A program made the position numbers and the translations under genes. Of a DNA stretch of 16,717 bases, positions 1-7,001 are shown piece after piece (the stretch's first letter is position 1; each line of letters begins with the position of its first letter). Origin of the DNA: Baffinella frigidus (Eukaryota; Cryptophyceae; Cryptomonadales; Baffinellaceae); contig MU647372.1 in the NCBI GenBank assembly GCA_026770585.1, positions 25,422 to 42,138 of the forward strand. Reading direction: 5' to 3'. The notes under the pieces are model-generated. The model saw only the letters and a program-made list of their open reading frames with translations. It was not told the DNA's origin and ran no database searches.

Positions 1-17
1 TGGGGTTTGGGGTTTGG
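1..17 (+). repeat. Telomere-like heptamer run at left edge
   Basis: Two and a half units of TTTGGGG, a variant of the TTTAGGG telomere heptamer. It is cut by the window edge, so its real extent is unknown. Confidence 0.6.
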
Positions 18-19
18 TG

Positions 20-80
20 TCTGCGAAAAAGAGCCCGGTCGCACCAAAGCAGAAAAGAGCCCGGCCTCACCAAATTAGTG
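20..80 (+). repeat. R3 dispersed repeat, right-hand part (tandem)
   Basis: Two tandem ~25-bp versions of AGAGCCCGG followed by a CRCACCAAA or CTCACCAAATT end. The same sequence follows the core of the R3 family at 3716-3756 and, in reverse complement, at 16270-16300. Only the downstream part of the repeat is present here. Confidence 0.5.
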
Positions 81-269
81 TGCCCAACTCGACTGAGTGT
101 GAGCCAAAAATTAAGCCTCCGTGAGGGGGGATGCTTTGCGGTTTTTGGGTAAAGAGGTCTCAATCCGATTGAACCCTTGAGGGCTGATTCGGTCTCACCA
201 ATTTGAGAGGGTAAAGGGGTGGTCGGGCGCTGGAGTGGTTCGAGATAACCCGTCAGGCACGTGACCAAC

Positions 270-300
270 CCGCCCGTGACTGGTACAAATCCGTACAACC
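270..300 (+). repeat. R3 dispersed repeat, core fragment
   Basis: The exact core GGTACAAATCCGT occurs at 282-294, as in the longer R3 copies at 1651, 1847 and 16270. The flanks have decayed. Confidence 0.4.
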
Positions 301-345
301 CCGCATGTAAAAAGAGTTCTCGAGGATTCTGGAGTGTCAAGGGGG

Positions 346-471
346 TTATCCGGGGAAACCTATTTTTCTTTCATTTGATCCCAAAAACAATTATTGCACG
401 AATGATTTAATATTACTAGTAAGTAATTTTCATTGCCATCAAATGAAAGAAAAAGAGGTTTCCCCGGATAA
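346..471. mobile_element. 126-bp foldback element (MITE-like)
   Basis: Terminal arms 346-379 and 438-471 are reverse complements over 34 bp with a single mismatch. They start TTATCCGGGGAAACC and the middle is AT-rich (380-437). There is no coding capacity. GGG flanks both ends and could be a 3-bp target duplication, but G-rich context makes this weak. Near-perfect arms suggest a recent insertion, or a DNA form that could act as a hairpin precursor. Confidence 0.8.
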
Positions 472-540
472 GGGTGGACCTGGCGCTGGAGCGGTTCAGG
501 CAGCCACCTGCGGCGGGATAGGGCAGTCAGGATATGTGCG

Positions 541-757
541 GGAAAGATGCGTCTGGCTGAAAGATGCGTCCGTCTGAAAGATGCGTCTGGCTGAAAGATG
601 CGTCTGGCTGAAAGATGCGTCCGTCTGAAGGATGCGTCTGGCTGAGAGATGCGTCTGGCTGAAAGATGCGTCTAGCAGAAAGATGCGTCTGGCAAAAAGA
701 TGCGTCTGGCTGCCCGATGCACGAACAAGAAAGATGCGTCTGGCTGACTGATGCACC
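541..757. repeat. 17-bp tandem satellite
   Basis: About 12 units of CTGAAAGATGCGTCTGG, with a variant ending GTCCGT, decaying at the right end. Because 17 is not a multiple of 3 and the unit has no stop codon, the array is open in several frames and gives a 17-residue repeat on the minus strand (496-852). I take that reading frame as a by-product, not a gene. Confidence 0.9.
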
Positions 758-903
758 AACGAAAACGTTTGATGCGCCTCCATGGTCACATCGACTTTGG
801 AAAGCAAAAAGTACCGAGCTGAGGATGTGCTTACTCTAAGAATTCGTGCCAAGAGTTGAAACAGGCTGTTGAAAGCGGCCCTGAGTGGGGTTGGTGGGGA
901 GAG

Positions 904-1013
904 GGTTTCGGGTTTAGGGTTGAGGGGTCGAGTTTAGGGTTGGGGATTTAGGGTGTATAACACCAGTGTGGAGTCGGTGAGAAAAGGGTTTAGGGCTTAG
1001 GGTTTAGGGTTTA
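904..1013 (+). repeat. Degenerate TTTAGGG array
   Basis: GGTTTAGGG units mixed with GGTTGAGGG and GGGTTTCGGG, interrupted at 955-985 by non-repeat sequence. The G-rich strand is the plus strand. Confidence 0.8.
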
Positions 1014-1071
1014 CAATACCAGTTTGGAGTTGTTGAGGAGAGCATCATTGGCCCTGGGAGGATGAGCACCG

Positions 1072-1380
1072 ACATCGCATAGTGAATCTGCAAAGGGGCG
1101 TCGCGTGTCGATTTTCAGTGATACATTGCATAGTGAAACTGTAAGGGGTGTCGTGTGTCGAATTTTAGCACATCGCATAGAGAATCTGCGCAAGGGGCAT
1201 TATGTGTCGCGTTTCAGTGAGACATCGCGTAGTGAATCTGTAAGGGGCGTCGCGTGTCGATTTTCAGTGATACATCGCGCAGTGAATCTGCAAAAGGGGT
1301 GCAGCGCGTCGAATTTCAGTGAGACATCGCATAGTGCATCTGGGCAGGGGGCGTCGCGTGTCGCATTTCAGTGAGACATC
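1072..1380. repeat. ~51-bp tandem satellite, six copies
   Basis: Copies start with ACATCGC or ACATTGC at about 1072, 1123, 1170, 1222, 1272, 1324 and 1376 (last one partial), so the spacing is 47-52 bp. Each runs through AGTGAATCTG, a GGGGCGTCGCGTGTCG core and TTTCAGTGA. The plus strand has an 89-codon frame at 1105-1374 with a 17-residue period, but unit lengths vary in ways that would shift the frame, so coding is not supported. Confidence 0.85.
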
Positions 1381-1387
1381 GCCGGCA

Positions 1388-1605
1388 CAGCTGCAATAAA
1401 ATACATTTAGAGCAGGGGAAATCTAGTACAAACGTGCACCTATAATACATTTATGGCGGGCCCAATTGAATCCCCAGTGTCCATCCTCACCCCGCGTTTT
1501 GCGACGCAGGAAGTCATGGAGCGATTGGCGCACGATGGCCTTGCCAACTTCAATGCTGATCACAAGAAGTTTCGATCAGGCAGCGCTAGGACCCGGCAGC
1601 TGTAG
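1388..1605. mobile_element. Decayed member of the CTAGCTCTGCC foldback family, with a 50-codon ORF
   Basis: 1396-1470 matches the interior of the foldback copy at 2818-2938 (TTTAGAGCAG, then AGTACA, then TTTATGGCG). 1576-1600 matches its right end (TCAGGCAGCGCTAGGA). Between them is sequence absent from that copy. A plus-strand ORF at 1453-1605 reads 50 residues, starting MAGPIESPVSILTPRF and including an alternating helix-like stretch. I do not recognise it. Its ATG lies in the repeat, so a real gene is doubtful. Confidence 0.45.
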
Positions 1606-1650
1606 AGCAGGGAAAGCATTCGTGTGCTCTGAATCGCATCTGGCACAGTT

Positions 1651-1745
1651 GGGTTGGCAGACTATTCGCAAGTTGACATCGTGTGTGTGTGGTACAAATC
1701 CGTCAACTTTGGATCGAACAAGGCTCACCAAGTTGGTGAAACCAA
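1651..1745 (+). repeat. R3 dispersed repeat, copy 1
   Basis: This is the best copy. AAGTTGAC (1670-1677) and GTCAACTT (1702-1709) form an 8-bp inverted repeat around GGTACAAATCC (1691-1701). That last word differs by one base from a tRNA B-box (GGTTCAAATCC). An upstream TGGCACAGTTGG (1641-1652) fits an A-box at about tRNA spacing, but it is not conserved in the other copies. Confidence 0.7.
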
Positions 1746-1762
1746 ATAGACTGTGGCAGAGC

Positions 1763-1808
1763 AAACCCTAAACCCCAAACCCCAAACCCCATACCCCGAA
1801 CCCCAAAC
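1763..1808 (-). repeat. CCCTAAA / CCCCAAA heptamer array
   Basis: Six or so heptamers of the telomere type, C-rich on the plus strand, mostly the CCCCAAA variant. They sit between R3 copies 1 and 2. Confidence 0.8.
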
Positions 1809-1811
1809 CAA

Positions 1812-1845
1812 GCGGCGGAAGAGCAGAACGTGGAGGATTCGCGTT
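1812..1845 (+). repeat. R4 repeat, copy 1
   Basis: GCGGAAGAGCAGAACGTGG and onward matches 1917-1965 and 2311-2356. See the third copy for its reading frame. Confidence 0.5.
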
Positions 1846-1846
1846 C

Positions 1847-1908
1847 AGTTGGCAGACTATTCGTAAGTTGACAATCTGGGTTCGTGGTACAAATCCGGCA
1901 ACTTTGGC
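1847..1908 (+). repeat. R3 dispersed repeat, copy 2
   Basis: It shares TTGGCAGACTATTCG, AAGTTGAC, GTGGTACAAATCCG and CAACTTTGG with copy 1 in the same order. It abuts R4 sequence on both sides. Confidence 0.7.
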
Positions 1909-1916
1909 CGACCATG

Positions 1917-1965
1917 CGGCGGAAGAGGAGAGCGTGGAGGATGCGCGTTGCGACGAGCAGCGCGG
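1917..1965 (+). repeat. R4 repeat, copy 2
   Basis: GCGGAAGAGGAGAGCGTGG and the following 25 bp are nearly identical to 2311-2356. Confidence 0.6.
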
Positions 1966-2016
1966 GCGGGCGTTTCGTGCTATCTTAAGGGTGGAATGTA
2001 TTATCTTTGCCTCTAC

Positions 2017-2215
2017 CTAGCTCTGCTCCACTTGAATCGGGCCAAAATGGCGAGCCCAAATCGCAACGGTTCGCCAAAAGTCGCCAAAATGGCGAGCCCA
2101 AATCGCAACGGTTCGCCAAAAGTTGATAAATTCCCTTGAAAAAGTAGACTTTTGACGATTTGGGTCGAATAAAAGGACACAATCGATTTAGTCAACCCGA
2201 GTGAAACGGAGCTAG
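2017..2215. mobile_element. CTAGCTC-ended foldback with internal 42-bp duplication
   Basis: The left end CTAGCTCTGCTCCACTTG and the right end (reverse complement CTAGCTCCGTTTCACTCG) are imperfect terminal inverts of the same family as 2985-3114. The interior holds two identical 42-bp units at 2041-2082 and 2083-2124, except near the second unit's end. They open a plus-strand frame with a 14-residue repeat that does not look like a gene. Confidence 0.6.
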
Positions 2216-2310
2216 TCTACTTAGCTCTACCATAGCACAAAATGCACCCCTATGGTTGCAAAAAGATTGATTTGAATTGAACGTGGTTTCGCGTTAGACC
2301 CTACCAGACG

Positions 2311-2356
2311 GCGGAAGAGGAGGGCGTGGAGGATGCGCGTTGCGGCGAGCAGCGCT
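2311..2356 (+). repeat. R4 repeat, copy 3
   Basis: This is the third copy of the GCGGAAGAGGAG repeat. In one plus frame copies 2 and 3 read an acidic peptide of the form AEEExVEDARCxEQR. The frame continues into the telomere-like array and stops at once (TAG at about 2385). There is no start, homolog or length to support a gene. Confidence 0.6.
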
Positions 2357-2380
2357 GGTGGGGGGAGGAACGGCCTGCGA

Positions 2381-2627
2381 GGGTTTAGGGTTTAGGGTTT
2401 GGGGTTTGGGGTTTGGGGTTTGGGGTTTGGGGTTTGGGGTTTGGGGTTTGGGGTTTGAGGTTCGGGGTTTAGTGTTTGGGGTTTGGGGTTTGGGGTTTGG
2501 GGTTGAGGGTTTGGGGTTTGGGGTTTGGGGTTTGGGGTCTGGGGTTTAAGTTGTGGGGTTCAGGGTTTAGGGTTCGGGGTTTGGGGTTTAGGGTTTAGGG
2601 TTCGGGGTTTAGGGTTTAGGGTTTAGG
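2381..2627 (+). repeat. Long TTTGGGG / TTTAGGG array
   Basis: About 35 heptamers in one orientation. The centre is mostly TTTGGGG and both ends TTTAGGG, with scattered TTCGGGG and TTGAGGG. The plus frame 2340-2549 reads a 7-residue repeat (FGVWGLG), the trivial result of a 7-bp unit. Confidence 0.95.
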
Positions 2628-2658
2628 AAAGGATCGCGCGCGGAATAGAGCTCAGTGC

Positions 2659-2758
2659 GAGCTTCTGGGGACTTGGTCCTTTTGTAAAGTCACTCCGGCT
2701 AATTCCCGTGTAAAGTCACTCAGGCTATCCTACACGGGACTGTGTCCCCAGAGAGCTC
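2659..2758. mobile_element. Foldback element with GTAAAGTCACTC tandem
   Basis: GAGCTTCTGGGGAC at the left and GTCCCCAGAGAGCTC at the right are inverted. Inside, GTAAAGTCACTC occurs twice (about 2685 and 2711), and CCCGTGTA/TACACGGG (2705-2712/2731-2738) forms a nested stem. The GTAAAGT motif recurs in the foldback at 4674-4848. Confidence 0.5.
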
Positions 2759-2817
2759 GAGAGCGTGTGAGACTAATCCCTGATCCGCGCAAGGTGTCAA
2801 CCAGGGAAATGTCGATT

Positions 2818-2938
2818 CTTAGCTCTGCCGTATTAAAACTCGGCTCGTCATAAACCACGTTTAGAGCAGAAACGCCAGTACAGAAGGACAACAAAAATGC
2901 TTTTATGGCGAGTTCAGTTTTGCTCAGGCAGAGCTAGG
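2818..2938. mobile_element. CTAGCTCTGCC foldback family, diverged copy
   Basis: The left end TTAGCTCTGCC and the right end (reverse complement CCTAGCTCTGCC) are terminal inverts. Internal words ACGTTTAGAGCAG and TTTTATGGCGAG are shared with 1388-1605. Confidence 0.6.
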
Positions 2939-2984
2939 ATCCAGCCAGGCACGACTCGTCGAGTTTGCACGCGAGTGGCAAGGC

Positions 2985-3114
2985 CTAGCTCTGCCTTTGT
3001 TAATCTGGGCTCCTCATTAAATGCATTTAGATCAGGACTCCGTCCAAGCGCTTAAGTACAAAGAGCATCTAAATCTATTTAATGAGGAGCCCAGATTAAC
3101 TGAGGCAGAGCTAG
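2985..3114. mobile_element. CTAGCTCTGCC foldback family, best copy
   Basis: This is a 130-bp element. Arms 2985-3032 and 3067-3114 are near-complementary over about 46 bp. The order is CTAGCTCTGCC, then TTAATCTGGGCTCCTCATT, then ATTTAGAT. Only about 34 bp separate the arms. It has no coding capacity, as expected for a MITE mobilised in trans. Confidence 0.8.
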
Positions 3115-3161
3115 AAGGAGTTGTCACGTTCGGACGGAAAGAGGGGAAGAGGACTGTGTCG

Positions 3162-3217
3162 ACCCTAAACCCTGACCCCTAAACCCCAAACCCTTAACCC
3201 TAAAACCTAAAGTAAAC
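3162..3217 (-). repeat. CCCTAAA array, degenerate
   Basis: CCCTAAA, CCCCAAA and related units on the plus strand fade into an A-rich CTAAC-type run to about 3245. Confidence 0.8.
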
Positions 3218-3265
3218 TAACCTCAACTAACCTAAAATAAAATAAAAACAGAAAACCTGAGGATC

Positions 3266-3325
3266 GTGTGGCGGCACAGGAGGCAGGCAGCCCCGAGGAG
3301 CATCGCCCAATGGTGCTGCAGGACC
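3266..3325 (-). repeat. R1 repeat fragment
   Basis: GGCGGCACA, then GAGGAGCATCG, then GGTGCTGCAG is the reverse complement of 5285-5342 (GCTGCAGCACC, then GATGCTCGGCGG, then TGTGCCGCC). It is an isolated, short inverted piece of R1. Confidence 0.5.
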
Positions 3326-3471
3326 TGTTCCGACCTCTCTGTCACTTCCGAGCTCTGCATCACTTCACCAGAGCTAGAAACTCGCCAACCGGTGAGGATT
3401 GAGCACATGCTTCCTAGCTGTGTGTCAGTTCGTTTGGGCTCCTCAATGTGGTGAGCCCGGGCTCTATCTTG

Positions 3472-3612
3472 AAACCCTGGACCCTGAACCCTGAACCCTG
3501 CACCCTGTACCCTGTACCCTGTACCCTGAACCCTCCACCCTGAACCCTGAACCCTGCACCCTGAACCCTGAACCCTGAACCCTCCACCCTGAACCCTGAA
3601 CCCTGAAACCCA
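3472..3612 (-). repeat. CCCTGAA heptamer array
   Basis: About 19 units of CCCTGAA (TTCAGGG on the other strand), with CCCTGTA and CCCTCCA variants. It differs from canonical CCCTAAA by one base in nearly every unit, so the variant seems to have been amplified as such. Confidence 0.9.
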
Positions 3613-3667
3613 AACGATATCCTCACAGCAAGGTAGAATGGCACGATCTCTAGTGCTATATCACTCG

Positions 3668-3756
3668 GGTCGACCGACTATTCTCAAGTTGCTTGCTGGT
3701 GTGCGGTACAAATCAGTCAACATTGGAGCAGGAAAGGGCCCGGGCTCGCCAAATTT
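3668..3756 (+). repeat. R3 dispersed repeat, copy 3
   Basis: GACTATTCTCAAGTTG, GTGCGGTACAAATC and GTCAACATTGGAGC are followed by GGGCCCGGGCTCGCCAAATT. This copy links the R3 core to the downstream part found alone at 20-80. Confidence 0.65.
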
Positions 3757-3915
3757 CATCTCGGAACATACCAGAATCTATCATAAAAAGGCGTGAAACA
3801 GCTTCATTGTATGCCTAAAATAGCATATACACCCTTATCTTCGGCGTCGGAAGCCTAAGATAGCGGGACAGAATCTGTCTTGTTCCGAAATTAAATTGAT
3901 GAGAGCAACCATTCA

Positions 3916-4063
3916 GCGGGCTTCAAAGGGATTTTCGGCCCAAATCGGGCCGAATTTCGGTTACCTTATTCGTAGGAAACCCCCCTATGTTCCTGCGGCT
4001 TGCCTACCGTAGGGGTCTAGGTCTTGTCACTTAGGGGTTATTCAAAACCCCTTCGAAGTCCGC
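3916..4063. mobile_element. 148-bp foldback element (CTTCRAAGGG ends)
   Basis: GCGGGCTTCAAAGGGATTTT (3916-3935) and the reverse complement of 4044-4063 match at 17 of 20 positions. CCTACCGTAGG (4003-4013) is a perfect internal palindrome. A second, inverted and diverged copy lies at 9143-9290. Confidence 0.7.
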
Positions 4064-4159
4064 GCTGTGTGGATCGACTGAGACAAAGCTAGGATCTCTG
4101 GGAAACGAAGCAGTCAATCATGCGCACCGGGCCAAGAAAAAAATCGGCCTGTCTTCGCT

Positions 4160-4570
4160 CCAGGTCGTCGTCAGCCTCTTGTTCGTGGTGCCCGGGGGGC
4201 ACCACGCTGCACAAAAACAGGATCGGGGCTGCACCTGCCCAGGCCCCTGCCACTTCGCGTGGAACGTCACATCCGCAGCCCCATCCCGCCCCCGCAATCC
4301 CCCGCCACCCTGTAGACGTAGACATTGCTTCCCTGTGGTGGGACCCCCCAAGACGGCGGGAGCGCTACGGGCGAAGGTTGCGGGGGGCGCGTTCGAGGCG
4401 CTGGACGAGATGCCCGAAACGAGGAGAATGAGCAAAAAGGCGAAGCGCAGCGCAGGTTGCGGCGTGTGGAACCGGCGCACTGTCGGCGGCGGCGCCTCTG
4501 ACAGGGGTTCTGAGAGTCGACAGCGTCTCGTGGCCGCTTGGTCGGCGCCCTCGCCGCGTGCAACGGGCAT
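4160..4570 (-). repeat. R1 repeat, copy 1 (inverted) with an open reading frame
   Basis: This is the reverse complement of 4859-5250 with moderate divergence. In the minus strand an ORF (4118-4570, 150 codons) begins with the same ATG as the ORFs in copies 2 and 3 and reads MPVARGEGADQAATRRC, a proline/arginine-rich lead, and a hydrophobic stretch LLILLVSGI at about residue 50. No known family is recognised. The copies differ mainly at amino-acid-changing positions, so I class this as a repeat whose ORF is unproven. Confidence 0.6.
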
Positions 4571-4614
4571 GGATTTGAAGTCGCTTTACAGATCGGCTCC
4601 TCGGTGAAAAATAT

Positions 4615-4669
4615 TGGTTTCTTCCCGAGTTGGGAGCGGTTCTACAGCTGCCAACTCGGGAAGAAACCA
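4615..4669. repeat. Perfect 19-bp inverted repeat
   Basis: 4615-4633 (TGGTTTCTTCCCGAGTTGG) and 4651-4669 are exact reverse complements around a 17-nt loop. It sits in the spacer between the inverted R1 copies. Confidence 0.85.
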
Positions 4670-4673
4670 TTTC

Positions 4674-4848
4674 TTCCCGATTGACTTTGCGAGTGTTTTT
4701 ATCTGGCTTTTTGCTCCGCAGGCTGCCCGATTTCGGGCGACATCTCGTACAAGTGCCCGAGAAACGTAAAACCCGCAATCGAAAGTCAATCGGTCCGAAG
4801 AGAGAATGTTCGGCCGCGGTAAAATCACTTGTAAAGTCAATCGGGGAA
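4674..4848. mobile_element. Foldback element in R1 spacer
   Basis: TTCCCGATTGACTTT (4674-4688) pairs with AAAGTCAATCGGGGAA (4833-4848). Inside, GCCCGATTTCGGGC (about 4723-4737) is another palindrome, and AAAGTCAATCGG recurs near 4783. Confidence 0.55.
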
Positions 4849-4858
4849 TCTAGGAAGA

Positions 4859-5570
4859 ATGGTGGCTGCACGCGGCGAGGGCGCCGACCAAGCTGCCACG
4901 AGACGCTGCCGACTCTCAGAACCCCTGTCAGAGGCGCCGCCGACGACAGTGCGCAGGCTTCACACGCCGCAACCTGCGCTGCGCTCCGCTGTGGTGCTCG
5001 TTCTCCTCGTTTCGGGCATCTCGCCCAGCGCCTCGAACACATCTCCCGCCAGCGTCGCCCGCAGCGCTCCCACGGGGCTGGGGGGTCCATGCACAGAGAG
5101 GCGATGTCTACATCTGCAGAGTGGCGGGAGGGCGTGGGGGCGGGGCACTGCAGCGGATACGAAGTGGCAGGAGCCGGGGCAGGTGCGGCCCCCGACGTGA
5201 CTGTGCGGACTTGGCATTTGCGCGTCTCCCCGGGCACAATATTGCAAGAAGAGGCTGAAGTGCTGACCGCCACCCTGTCTCAATAGTTGCTGCAGCACCA
5301 CTGGACGATGCTCGGCGGAGCAGGCTGATTTGTGTGCCGCCGGACATACGGGGGGAGTCTGAACTTGAATCCACTGCTCTGCGAGCAGGTTCTTCTCGGC
5401 AACTTGCGAGGGGGATGTCCGACCGCCACCGACCCGCAAGGGTCAGCACCTCGCCCGCCCCGTGTTGCCTTGCATGCCGACCCGGAGCCACAACGTGGAT
5501 CTCCTCCGATTGCAGCGGCCAACGATTCGATAAGATAGTGCGAAGACTTCTCAACTTCAGGGATATTTGT
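4859..5570 (+). repeat. R1 repeat, copy 2, with an open reading frame
   Basis: This copy is longer than copy 1 and collinear with 11591-12310. ORF 4859-5200 (113 codons) reads MVAARGEGADQAATRRC, then a hydrophobic VVLVLLVSGISPSAS segment (about residues 44-58) resembling a signal or anchor segment, then Cys- and Gly-rich sequence. Against copy 3 I count about 13 replacement and 4 silent codon differences, which argues against selection on this frame. A second conserved stretch, LLCEQVLLGN, lies at about 5380-5410. Function unknown. Confidence 0.65.
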
Positions 5571-5576
5571 CACGGT

Positions 5577-5659
5577 ATTGACTACGGTAAATTGAAGGGC
5601 TCCCAGGACTGTGTCTCGTCCGGTAGGACCCACGAGCCCTAGCACCTGCCGTAGTCAGT
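5577..5659. mobile_element. Small foldback element (ATTGACTACGG ends), block A copy
   Basis: ATTGACTACGGTAAATT at the left and, in reverse complement, ACTGACTACGGCAGG at the right. The arms contain GGGCTCCCAGGAC / GGGCTCGTGGGTCC. The block B counterpart is 12311-12412, so this insertion predates the duplication. Confidence 0.65.
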
Positions 5660-5807
5660 TCCTGTTCCAAACGACGATGAAATCGAATGGTTCCTGACTA
5701 AGATTTCGAGACAGGGCACTGCGCGCTGACGCTGATCTGACACACGGACCTGACACCAGAGTGGACGTGGTGGAGGGGGGGTCGCAACCTGGCGTCACGG
5801 GGCAAAC

Positions 5808-6160
5808 TCTGAACCCTAGACCCTGAATCCTATACCCTGAACCCTGAACGAGGGCGGTTCTGGAGAATGGAGGGATTTTATGTTTTCTGGTTTCACCTGG
5901 GCCAGCAAACCAGGGCCCACAACCTAAGACCCAAATCCTATTCCCTACTAAACCCAATTCCCCCAAACCTGAACCCTCGGATCTAAGCCATGACCCCTAA
6001 ACTCTAAACTCTAAACTCTAAACCCTAAACCCTAAACCCTAAACCCTGAACCCTGAACCCTAAACCCTACACCCTAACCCCTCAACTCTCAACTCTGAAT
6101 CCTGAACACCAAACCCGCATTCCTCAATCTTAAATCCTGAGCAATATCCGCACACCTCAG
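5808..6160 (-). repeat. CCCTGAA / CCCTAAA arrays of block A
   Basis: A short array at 5808-5849 and a longer one from about 5965 to 6145 (CCCTAAA, CTCTAAA, CCCTGAA), with non-repeat sequence between (5850-5960). No gene is seen in 5660-6170. TGGGCCAGC at 5889-5897 marks the site that carries an inserted element in block B. Confidence 0.85.
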
Positions 6161-6429
6161 CCTGGACGCCTAGCCCCCGTGCAGAATGATTCGCACAGTT
6201 TCACCCAATACGCCCGACATGGCCAACACTCGTCTGCTCTCTCTCTTGCTGGCTCGCACGGGCGCCCGCCCGCGCGCGCGCGCTCTCTCTGTCTCTCTCG
6301 CTATGGTGCCTGCACCCGCCAATGCTGAAGCATGGTCCCTGATCCAGGTTGCGGGGGCTCGTTCACCGGGAGTGGGCCAAACGAGTGAGAGCCCTGCCCG
6401 CAACTTCCGTCCCCCTTTTTGGTGCCCTG

Positions 6430-6930
6430 GTGCCTCGGCATCAGAGCTCGAGTCTAGCAGGATTTTGTGCTGGGGGGGGGGGGTCGATCCACCCTGTCCA
6501 TGAAGATCAAAGATGGTCCAGCCCGTCGCATCCCGCCAATTTACTCTTTGCGACACATCAACAATCTAGCTGAATTCGAACATTCTGAGGGGGGGGGTCA
6601 CCCTTTCCTAGAAACTAAAGACGGTTCCTCCGATACCTAAGCACCAATTCACGCTCACCGAGGCATGGAAGCATTTCTCCCAATTTGAACATTGCGGGAA
6701 ACCCTCCACGAAAGGTCGACCACAAAAAGTAACCAGAAGAGAACCAGACATAGATGGACGCGTTTTTTTTCTCGGATGACCCTACGGTAGCAAACCCGTA
6801 GGGACCTGTGGGGTCCCTACAAGGGCGAATACATGGACACTAAACCCTGAGGGTTTAGTCCTGGTGATGATCCGATCAAATCAGATCAAATCTGGTTCTC
6901 TTCTGGTGGCTGGTGGTAGACCTGCCTGTT
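6430..6930. other. Sequence present only in block A, upstream of the zinc-finger gene
   Basis: Block B passes straight from the equivalent of 6420 to 6930, so ~500 bp was inserted in A or lost in B. It contains a 12-G run (about 6472-6483) and two diverged ~115-bp units, each beginning with a G-run plus TCGATCCACC/TCACCC and ending GAATTCGAACATT / CAATTTGAACATT. Hairpin GTAGGGACC/GGTCCCTAC lies at 6798-6820. No gene is seen. Confidence 0.55.
6839..6859. repeat. Head-to-head telomere heptamers, perfect 9-bp foldback
   Basis: ACTAAACCC (6839-6847), TGA, then GGGTTTAGT (6851-6859). The two arms are opposite-facing telomere-type heptamers. Confidence 0.7.
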
Positions 6931-6958
6931 TTTGTGGTGGAGGTGCAGTTTTGACCAG

Positions 6959-6994
6959 ATGGTGGCCGCAGAGGGCGCAAGACAAGCCGGCTGA
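6959..6994 (+). other. Conserved upstream ORF, zinc-finger gene A
   Basis: An 11-codon ORF, MVAAEGARQAG, ends 7 nt before the ATG at 7002. The block B gene has the same layout (13474-13509, MVAAEGASHAG). This ~75-bp strip differs at only about 4 positions between copies, fewer than the N-terminal coding part that follows. It could dampen translation of the main ORF. If instead translation starts farther upstream in frame, this is simply an out-of-frame overlap. Confidence 0.35.
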
Positions 6995-7001
6995 TCAAGC
7001 G

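Noticed and set aside
1-17. True chromosome end
   Set aside because: Telomere-like arrays occur all through the window in both orientations and are degenerate; the edge run is short and of the TTTGGGG variant, so an interstitial array is likelier.
496-852. 118-codon minus-strand ORF with a 17-residue repeat
   Set aside because: It is produced by the stop-free 17-bp satellite read in rotating frames; no start context or non-repeat domain.
541-1380. CRISPR-like array
   Set aside because: The units are contiguous tandem repeats without unique spacers, and the context is eukaryotic.
1641-1709. A functional tRNA gene in R3 copy 1
   Set aside because: A- and B-box-like words are spaced plausibly, but the D and anticodon stems do not pair and the B-box has A for the near-invariant T; the A-box is missing in other copies.
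2340-2549. Repetitive FGVWGLG-type ORF
   Set aside because: Direct translation of a TTTGGGG heptamer array; any 7-bp stop-free unit gives a 7-residue repeat.
4365-5273. 302-codon minus-strand ORF spanning the inverted R1 copies
   Set aside because: It passes through a foldback spacer and both R1 copies in opposite senses, so it cannot be one conserved protein; block B does not keep it.
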